Shown one piece after another: positions 1 to 4,842 of a stretch of DNA of 6,351 bases (within the stretch, counting starts at the first letter, position 1; the number at the start of each line of letters is the position of its first letter). Source of the stretch: Myxococcales bacterium (GTDB taxonomy: Bacteria; Myxococcota_A; Polyangia; Fen-1088); the NCBI GenBank assembly GCA_003161835.1, contig PMNO01000146.1, forward strand, positions 8,135 through 14,485, given 5' to 3'. Made by a program: the position numbers and the translations under genes. The notes beneath the pieces are model-generated. The model saw only the letters and a list, made by a program, of their open reading frames with translations, was not told where the DNA came from and searched no databases.

Positions 1-101
1 CCGCCGGGGCCCCCGGCGGCTTTCGTTGCAGAGTCGCAGGCACCCACCAGCGAACTCAGTGTAAGGAGACACCCCAACATCGTGTACTTGAAGATATTCA
101 T
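1..101 (-). CDS. Lipoprotein, N-terminal part only (gene runs off left edge)
   Basis: Only 33 codons and two bases lie in the window. The ATG at 101-99 has a good ribosome binding site (AAGGA at 114-110, spacing 8), preferred over a second in-frame ATG at 80-78. The peptide starts MNIFKYTMLGCLLTLSSLVG and continues ACDSATKAAGGPGG: a short Lys-containing n-region, a hydrophobic core and a type II signal-peptidase lipobox (VGAC, Cys22). After the Cys come Asp and then a Gly/Ala-rich linker. Asp at +2 keeps lipoproteins in the inner membrane in enterics; whether that rule holds here is unknown. The gene starts 32 nt after the DUF4331 stop, on the same strand, with no terminator between them, so it probably belongs to the same operon. 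The mature domain lies outside the window, so no function can be given. Confidence 0.75.
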   Translation of the reverse strand, partial: MNIFKYTMLGCLLTLSSLVGACDSATKAAGGPG

Positions 102-109
102 CTTGACTG

Positions 110-114
110 TCCTT
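110..114 (-). promoter_or_regulatory. Ribosome binding site of the left-edge lipoprotein
   Basis: AAGGA lies 8 nt before the ATG at 101. It decides the start of this gene, because the next in-frame ATG (80-78) has no comparable site. It sits within the 32-nt gap after the DUF4331 stop codon. Confidence 0.65.
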
Positions 115-133
115 TCTCGCCCGTCGACCAAGA

Positions 134-1672
134 CTAGGACGCGCCGCCGCCCGCGCCTGGAAGCGGGGTCTTCAAGTACGGGAACGTCACATCGAACTGC
201 GAGTCGGCCTGTAGGACCGCGTCGGTGAAGCCCAACTGACCTGAAGGCGCGTCCGCTGCCGGTAGCAGGTAGCCCATCGACACGCGCAGCGCGATGTCGA
301 CCACGTCGTCGCCGGGCCGACGGCCGTTGGGGAACCCCGCCGGATCGCAACCCGGGTTCGTCAGCGTCAGGGTACCGTTCACGAAGCACAGTGCAGCACC
401 GAGCGCGGTTTGCTGACCAGGGGCGGTCACGGGTAGGGCCGTGTTCAGGCGCAACATCTCGCTGACCGAGCCGTTCTTGTTCACACCGTCGACGCCAGTC
501 AGGAAGGCCGCGACCAGATCGGTGCGAGGGAACTTCGTGGGCGCGACCACGCCGGCGGCGCCGAATAGGATCTCGATCAGCGCGGGCAGCGTCGGGTTTG
601 TGACGTAATCCGCGAACTGAGCGTCATCCTTCGGCTCGCTGGCATTGAAACGATTCTTGTCGCGCAGACCGATGACGACCTCGTTCACCAGTGGCGCTCC
701 CAGGCGAGACACCTGCGTCCAGGCTCCCCCTTCCAGGGCCGGTTGCTTGTAGGTGGCCCGCGGATTCAGCACACGCGCCTGGCGCATGCTGGCCGTGGTC
801 CACGCCCCTACGACGTCGCCCGTCCCTTTGACGCACGCGATCGGCAACTCCAACTCCAGCGACGTGATGTTCTTATCGTCGATGGTCGACGGCGCCGCCG
901 CCCGTCCCGCGGCGGTATTGCCACCCACCACCACCGCCGCCGGTGCGTTGACGAGATCGAAGATCGTTCCCAGGTTGACCGCGAACGATTCCTTGCGCTG
1001 CCCGACGAACATGCGGCCCGGCGTAGCGCAGCCGGGGATCTTGATCGGGTAGATGTGGGCCGCGGCGTAGGATGCGTAGTCGGGAAAGGACTTGGTCCCG
1101 ATGTTGTCCGTCGGCTTCTCGAACGCCGTGGCGCCGGTGGTCGCGTTGGTGACGTCGCTTCCCCCTTTCCCGCGCCGGTTCCCTCGCACGGCCTTCACGG
1201 TGAAGGATTCCTTCACATTCAGCTTGGTGCTGTCGGTGGCGCTAACGGGCCCGACGTTGAACAACGGCACGGCCACACTTTTCCCGCCGATGTTCAAGGT
1301 CACGCCGCCATCGCCTGCCAGCTCGTTCTTGAAGCGAAATTGGAAAGTCAGGTCTTCCTTGGCGTCTCCGTCGTTGTCGATGTGGATCTCGTACAGCGCT
1401 TCGGGATCCATGGTGAAGTAGTTAGGGCCGCCGTACGCGTCCTGCAGCGGCTGGTAGTTGGCGATCAGGGTGACCATGTCGGTCTTGCCCGCCTCGTAGC
1501 TGCGAAAGAAATAGAAGTCCGTTCCGTCCACCTTCGGGTTCTGGGTGATGAACGGCGCTTCACGATGGCTGGACGCCAGGGCCACGTGGCCCCCCGTCAG
1601 CAAGGGAAGCATGGCAGTGCAGGCGAGTAGCGCCTGCGCGGGTCTTTGAAGGCTGCGAAGTGTTGGTCTCAT
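134..1672 (-). CDS. DUF4331 family exported protein
   Basis: A 512-residue protein of the DUF4331 family, for which I know no established function. I chose the ATG at 1672 because GGAG lies 6 nt upstream and because it gives a clean Sec signal peptide (residues 1-33, likely cut ALA|SSHREAP). An upstream GTG at 1711 would add 13 residues and overlap the previous stop as GTGA. Family hallmarks I recognise: the SHREAP segment at the mature N-terminus (35-40), the TDFYFF block (51-56), an acidic DNDGD stretch (99-103) followed by LTFQFRF, the RMFVGQRKESFAVNLGTIF block (220-238), LELELPIAC (272-280), the SRLGAPLVNEVVIGLRDKNR block (322-341) leading into FNASEPKDDAQF, NGRRPGDDVVDIALR (449-463) and the C-terminal FPYLKTPLPG (497-506). 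Length is normal and the stop is TAG at 136-134. The product is probably periplasmic or extracellular. Cys215, Cys280, Cys429 and Cys442 could form disulfides. The DNDGD stretch may bind a divalent cation (inference). It lies downstream of a HupE-like gene and a lipoprotein gene, in the same operon. Confidence 0.93.
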   Translation of the reverse strand: MRPTLRSLQRPAQALLACTAMLPLLTGGHVALASSHREAPFITQNPKVDGTDFYFFRSYEAGKTDMVTLIANYQPLQDAYGGPNYFTMDPEALYEIHIDNDGDAKEDLTFQFRFKNELAGDGGVTLNIGGKSVAVPLFNVGPVSATDSTKLNVKESFTVKAVRGNRRGKGGSDVTNATTGATAFEKPTDNIGTKSFPDYASYAAAHIYPIKIPGCATPGRMFVGQRKESFAVNLGTIFDLVNAPAAVVVGGNTAAGRAAAPSTIDDKNITSLELELPIACVKGTGDVVGAWTTASMRQARVLNPRATYKQPALEGGAWTQVSRLGAPLVNEVVIGLRDKNRFNASEPKDDAQFADYVTNPTLPALIEILFGAAGVVAPTKFPRTDLVAAFLTGVDGVNKNGSVSEMLRLNTALPVTAPGQQTALGAALCFVNGTLTLTNPGCDPAGFPNGRRPGDDVVDIALRVSMGYLLPAADAPSGQLGFTDAVLQADSQFDVTFPYLKTPLPGAGGGAS

Positions 1673-1694
1673 GTTGGTCTCCAGATGTGGTCTT
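1659..1694 (-). repeat. Short direct repeats straddling the DUF4331 start codon
   Basis: On the minus strand, AGACCAACATG (1680-1670) is followed at once by AGACCAACACT (1669-1659), so the start codon sits at the end of the first copy and a near-identical 9-nt stretch (AGACCAACA) begins the coding region. A looser third copy, AAGACCACATC, lies at 1694-1684. The repeats overlap the ribosome binding site. They may be chance or local slippage duplication; no function is established. Confidence 0.45.
1679..1682 (-). promoter_or_regulatory. Ribosome binding site deciding the DUF4331 start
   Basis: GGAG lies 6 nt before the ATG at 1672-1670. This favours the internal ATG over the upstream GTG at 1711, whose product would have a longer charged n-region (MTITKPRPHLET) ahead of the signal peptide. 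Confidence 0.6.
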
Positions 1695-1707
1695 GGTTTG
1701 GTGATGG

Positions 1708-2244
1708 TCACAGGGTTGCGAAGGCAGCGGCGACGCGCTTCGCCTGGGCATGAACGTCGGAGGTCGACGAAGCCGGCGTCAGCGTCAGCACGGTGGTGCG
1801 GTTGCGGGTCAGGCTGCGCCCGGGAATCAGGCGATCGAAGGTGCCATGCGAGAAGGCCAGCCCCCGTTCGGCTTCGTCAGCGCTGCCGAATTCGCACACC
1901 GCGACGGCCAGCCCGATGGCAGTCGTGCCGGCCGCGCAGTAGCGAGCACCGATGGTGCGCGCGAGCACCTGCTTCAGGGGGGACAGCGTGACACCCGAGC
2001 TCTGGATGGCGCTGGCCACTTGCTCGACCGCCGGCATGGCCATCGGACGCGCGCCGCGCTCGCGCGCCAGCAAGCCACCCAGGCTGGGCGCTTCGATCGG
2101 GGGCGCGGCAGGCGTGACGGCGGCAGGCGCGACGGCATGCGGGGGCGCTGGCGGGGCCGGTCGCGCAGGCGGCGCACAAGCGGTCAGCGCGGTCATACCC
2201 ATCGTCAATGCAGCCACAAGGACAGGAAAGGTTCGTTGGGTCAT
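1708..2244 (-). CDS. Small lipoprotein with Pro/Ala linker and unrecognised C-terminal domain
   Basis: A 178-residue predicted lipoprotein. The start ATG at 2244-2242 overlaps the TGA of the HupE-like gene (TGATG) and has GGAG 6 nt upstream, so translation is probably coupled. An alternative ATG four codons upstream (2256) has no better site. The signal peptide ends in a textbook lipobox LTAC (20-23, lipidated Cys23). A Pro/Ala-rich linker follows (about 24-53), typical of a tether across the envelope. The folded part (about 54-178) begins SLGGLLARERGARP, has a Cys pair (Cys103 in ARYC, Cys117 in AVCEF) that could form a disulfide, and ends with DEAERGLAFSHGTFDRLIPG, RNRTTVLTLTP and a terminal helix QAKRVAAAFATL. 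I do not recognise a named domain. Its place between a HupE-like membrane protein and a DUF4331 exported protein suggests it is an accessory part of the same envelope system. Confidence 0.85.
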   Translation of the reverse strand: MTQRTFPVLVAALTMGMTALTACAPPARPAPPAPPHAVAPAAVTPAAPPIEAPSLGGLLARERGARPMAMPAVEQVASAIQSSGVTLSPLKQVLARTIGARYCAAGTTAIGLAVAVCEFGSADEAERGLAFSHGTFDRLIPGRSLTRNRTTVLTLTPASSTSDVHAQAKRVAAAFATL

Positions 2245-3491
2245 CAGGATCTCCATGGCAAGAGGCGAATTTCGGTGGCTCGTTCGACGAACCAGATCGC
2301 CGCGAGCACGACGATGGCCGCCGAGCCCGCGGGTAACGTGAACCTTCGATAGAAGCCGGTGCGGCGGGCGAGAAAAGCCAGCGGCACGAAGCCCGCGACC
2401 AGCACCAACTGCCCCGCCTCGACGCCCAGGTTGAACCCCAAGAGCGCGGTGGCCAGACCCGCGCCGGTGATTCCCCCGTCGGACAGCGCCGACGAGAATC
2501 CGAATCCGTGCAGCAGCCCGAGTGCGAACGCCACCACCCAGCGGTCCCGACCGAACAACGGTCGCACGTTGTTGATGGCCGCGATGACCACGGACGCGGC
2601 GATGGCCGGCTCGGTCAGGCGCGACGGCATGCGCGCCCATCCCAAGGCTGCCAACGTCAGCGTTACGGAATGGGCAAGAGTGAAGGCCGTCACGATCCTT
2701 CCTACGTCCGCCAGCACCGATCGGATCGTGCGCGCCGGTTGCCATGCGCCCGATTCGCGGCGAAGCACCGACGGAAGCAAGAGCGCCAGCAAGAACAGCA
2801 TGTGGTCCAGGCCCGCCCAGATGTGCAGCGCCCCCTGAATGACGAACGAAACAAGGCTGGGGGACGAGGCGGAGTGCACATCACCAGTCGCGGTGACGGC
2901 CTGGGACAGCACGCGGGTGTGGTCGTGCGCCGAAAGCACGATCGGCCGTTCGTCCGGCGAGGCGGTTAGAACCCGCACGATGGCGCGATGCTGAGGATCA
3001 ACGTCGAACAGCAGCCGGTAGTCGAGCGTCAGCGCCTCGACCGCGCCCGCGGGGCCGGTGGCGCAGGCGATCCGCAGCGGCAGGCGCACGTATTCGCCGT
3101 CCGAGTGGTCCACGACCTGCACAGCTTCGGCGTCGACGACGCAGGGCCCCGCTCGCGTGCCCAACGACAACCGCGACAGCGCATGCTCGCGGACAGCGGC
3201 CGCGCGCCCCGCCAGTTCATCCCCGGTGATCGCGCCGTCGCCGTCCGCGTCCAGACGAACCACGTAGTCCAGATCGCGAATCGCGATGTCCCAGCTACCG
3301 ACGTGAACAGCGGCGGACCACCCCGGCACGCGCGCGTCCTTCGAAGCTGGAGCCGTTCCCCTCCAATCCAGCGTGAGGTAGCTGTCGCTTGGCTTGTGGG
3401 CCTGCGCAACCGCCGACGCGAAGAGCGTCGCCGCCACCAATGCCCACGGCACCGAAACCACCATCGGGCGCCGGTGAAGGCCGGTGCGCAT
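2244..3491 (-). CDS. HupE/UreJ family membrane protein with exported N-terminal domain
   Basis: A 415-residue protein with two parts. Residues 1-31 are a signal peptide (likely cut AQA|HKPSDSYL, leaving His as first residue). Residues 32 to about 210 form an exported domain containing a canonical EF-hand-type loop, DADGDGAITGDE (81-92). The C-terminal half has about six membrane segments (near 213-240, 262-284, 293-313, 317-338, 345-375, 386-404) carrying the HupE/UreJ motifs: HIWAGLDHMLFLLAL (223-237), FTLAHSVTLTL (270-280), LTEPAIAAS (292-300), GLLHGFGFSSAL (325-336) and GFNLGVEAGQ (352-361). Classical HupE/UreJ proteins are short nickel/cobalt permeases; this longer form, with the signal peptide and extra domain, fits the HupE_2-type subfamily, whose substrate is not established. 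The His, Asp and Glu residues in the membrane motifs fit divalent-metal handling. The start at 3491 overlaps the TPR stop (TGATG) and has GAGGG at spacing 8. An upstream in-frame start (about 3539) would lie inside the TPR gene and lengthen the n-region. Confidence 0.92.
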   Translation of the reverse strand: MRTGLHRRPMVVSVPWALVAATLFASAVAQAHKPSDSYLTLDWRGTAPASKDARVPGWSAAVHVGSWDIAIRDLDYVVRLDADGDGAITGDELAGRAAAVREHALSRLSLGTRAGPCVVDAEAVQVVDHSDGEYVRLPLRIACATGPAGAVEALTLDYRLLFDVDPQHRAIVRVLTASPDERPIVLSAHDHTRVLSQAVTATGDVHSASSPSLVSFVIQGALHIWAGLDHMLFLLALLLPSVLRRESGAWQPARTIRSVLADVGRIVTAFTLAHSVTLTLAALGWARMPSRLTEPAIAASVVIAAINNVRPLFGRDRWVVAFALGLLHGFGFSSALSDGGITGAGLATALLGFNLGVEAGQLVLVAGFVPLAFLARRTGFYRRFTLPAGSAAIVVLAAIWFVERATEIRLLPWRS

Positions 3492-4750
3492 CACGAGTGC
3501 CCTCGCAGGGCGAAGGCCAACTCGTGCAGCAGCCGCCATTCCATCCGGGTCTCCCTCAGCCAGAGCAGCACCGGGGCGGCCTGGCGGGCGTCGCGCGCGG
3601 CCAGCGCGGCTTCCAGCAGGACGCGCGCATCGGCCGGTTCGCGTTGAACCTGCCAGTTCGCGCTGGCGAGAGTCAACGCGCGGGTTGGATCGGGCTCGGT
3701 TGCCAGCGCAAATCGCGCTTCCTCACGGAGGTGCACGCGATCGCCCCGCAGACGACACGCGGCGAAGCGCGCCGCCATTTCAGTCACCGCCGACGCAGCC
3801 GACGTCGATGCCATGCCGTCAGCGCGCGCCCCCGTGCCGACCGCAGCCAGCGCCTTGCGCAGCAGCAGCCCGTCGTCCTCCTCATGGCCCGTTACCAGCG
3901 AGGCCACTTCTGCTCCGCGTCCGATATCCAGCAGCAGGTCGGCCAGGGTGGCGCGCGTCTGACCATCGTTCGGTGCGATCGCCAACGAAGATCGCAGAAG
4001 CGTCTCGGCGCCGTGTACGTCGTCCGACCAGCGCGCCAAATCAGCGAGCACCGCGCGAGCCCAGACCGTCTCGGTCAGGGTGGCCGCCTGTCCAAGCACG
4101 CTGGCCAGCGACTCCACTGCCTGCCCGAGGTGGCCGGTGACCCCCAGCACCGGCGCGCGGCAGGCCGCGTGCACGAACCCGGACGCGAGCCCGGTGAGGC
4201 GCTCACAACTCTCCAGCGCCTCGGCGTAGCGACCGCGCACGGCGAGGACGCTCGCGCGCGTCAACCATGGCTGAGGTTCGCGCGGTGACAGCCCCACCAG
4301 CCGATCCAGATCTGCCAGCGCCGGCTCGAACTCGTGCCGCGACTGGCGGATCGTGGCCCGAAGAAGCAGCACGGCCGACGGAGGTACTGGCAGGTCCCAC
4401 CAGGGCGCAAGCACGCCCTCCGCACGGCCGAGATAGCGCGGATCCGCGCGCTCGCGTGCCGTGCCGATATCCAGTCGAGCCAGTCGCAGGGCCGACGTCA
4501 GGTCGGTCGGAGTCCCTCGCAGACCCGCGCGAAGCCCCTCACGCTCGATGGCCGAAGGATCCTTCGCGCGCGCGGGCACGCGGGCCAGCACGCGTGCTCC
4601 GCTTGCGCGGTCACCGCCGTCGAGTGACCGCGTTGTGTGACCGCGCGAACGCGCCCTCTCCCACGTGGTCCCGATCGCGATGATCAGCAGCACGCTTGCC
4701 ACGATCGTCGCCGCCGCCCGCCGTTCCTTTGCTTCCGTGCTGCTTGCCAT
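3491..4750 (-). CDS. Membrane-anchored TPR-repeat protein
   Basis: A 419-residue protein. A basic stretch (KERR, 8-11) precedes one hydrophobic segment (about 12-28) that lacks a clear cleavage site, so I read it as an N-terminal anchor with the rest in the periplasm. The body is helical and Ala/Leu/Arg-rich, with TPR-like units near 123-156 (ending ALADLDRLVGLSP), 159-190 (RGRYAEALESCERL), 194-222 and 226-260 (AETLLRSSLAIAPND), plus weaker ones after that. The C-terminal block NWQVQREPADARVLLEAALA (365-384), followed by a WLRE-containing tail, resembles what I recall in TPR proteins encoded next to HupE-like genes; this is recollection, not a search result. TPR domains mediate protein-protein contacts, so a scaffold role for the neighbouring envelope proteins is inferred. 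The ATG at 4750 has a modest GTAGG site at spacing 7. Its TGA overlaps the HupE-like start. Confidence 0.88.
   Translation of the reverse strand: MASSTEAKERRAAATIVASVLLIIAIGTTWERARSRGHTTRSLDGGDRASGARVLARVPARAKDPSAIEREGLRAGLRGTPTDLTSALRLARLDIGTARERADPRYLGRAEGVLAPWWDLPVPPSAVLLLRATIRQSRHEFEPALADLDRLVGLSPREPQPWLTRASVLAVRGRYAEALESCERLTGLASGFVHAACRAPVLGVTGHLGQAVESLASVLGQAATLTETVWARAVLADLARWSDDVHGAETLLRSSLAIAPNDGQTRATLADLLLDIGRGAEVASLVTGHEEDDGLLLRKALAAVGTGARADGMASTSAASAVTEMAARFAACRLRGDRVHLREEARFALATEPDPTRALTLASANWQVQREPADARVLLEAALAARDARQAAPVLLWLRETRMEWRLLHELAFALRGHS
3500..3504 (-). promoter_or_regulatory. Ribosome binding site of the HupE-like gene, inside the TPR gene's end
   Basis: GAGGG lies 8 nt before the ATG at 3491-3489 and is embedded in the last codons of the TPR gene. 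Together with the TGATG overlap it supports the 3491 start and coupled translation. Confidence 0.6.
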
Positions 4751-4767
4751 CGCAGAACCTACGAACG

Positions 4768-4786
4768 GCGACCCTCAAAGGATCGC
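4768..4786. promoter_or_regulatory. 19-bp imperfect dyad ahead of the TPR gene (possible operator or leader hairpin)
   Basis: The plus strand reads GCGACCCTCAAAGGATCGC: two 8-base arms around a CAA centre, with 7 of 8 positions complementary. In minus-strand RNA the odd pair is a U-G wobble, giving an 8-bp stem with a 3-nt loop that ends 17 nt before the TPR start and 5 nt before its ribosome binding site. It could be a repressor or activator site, or a leader hairpin affecting TPR translation. I see no convincing -35/-10 pair around it. Confidence 0.4.
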
Positions 4787-4814
4787 GAGATTGAAACCCG
4801 ATGCCGAAATTCGT

Positions 4815-4827
4815 GGGCGCCGCGCCC
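4815..4827 (-). terminator. Short GC hairpin after the receptor gene (weak terminator candidate)
   Basis: The minus strand reads GGGCGCGGCGCCC, a 5-bp GC stem with a 3-nt loop, 15 nt past the receptor's stop codon. It is followed by ACGAATTTCGG, which is not a proper U-tract, so intrinsic termination would be weak at best. It may only slow or stabilise the transcript, or be chance in GC-rich DNA. Confidence 0.2.
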
Positions 4828-4842
4828 GACGCTGACGCCGCT

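Noticed and set aside
1..19. Perfect GC palindrome (9-bp arms, one-base centre) at the left edge, as a terminator
   Set aside because: It lies inside the coding sequence of the second lipoprotein, where Ala/Gly/Pro codons (KAAGGPGG) explain it; there is no U-tract.
743..1630. Plus-strand 295-codon open frame antisense to DUF4331
   Set aside because: Low-complexity Arg/Gly/Asp/Val-rich product with no motifs; the minus strand carries many DUF4331 family blocks over the same bases.
1616..1630. LLAC in the DUF4331 signal peptide read as a lipobox (Cys18)
   Set aside because: The hydrophobic stretch before the Cys is only about seven residues and hydrophobicity continues after it to a good ALA|SS site, so an ordinary Sec signal peptide is more likely.
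2245..2745. Upstream extension of the small lipoprotein's reading frame
   Set aside because: The extra 167 residues overlap the HupE-like gene and are Arg/Gly-rich nonsense; the signal peptide, lipobox and GGAG site all point to the start at 2244.
3389..4288. Plus-strand 299-codon open frame across the TPR/HupE junction
   Set aside because: Arg/Gln/Pro-rich composition typical of an antisense shadow in GC-rich DNA; both minus-strand genes here are well supported and joined by TGATG.
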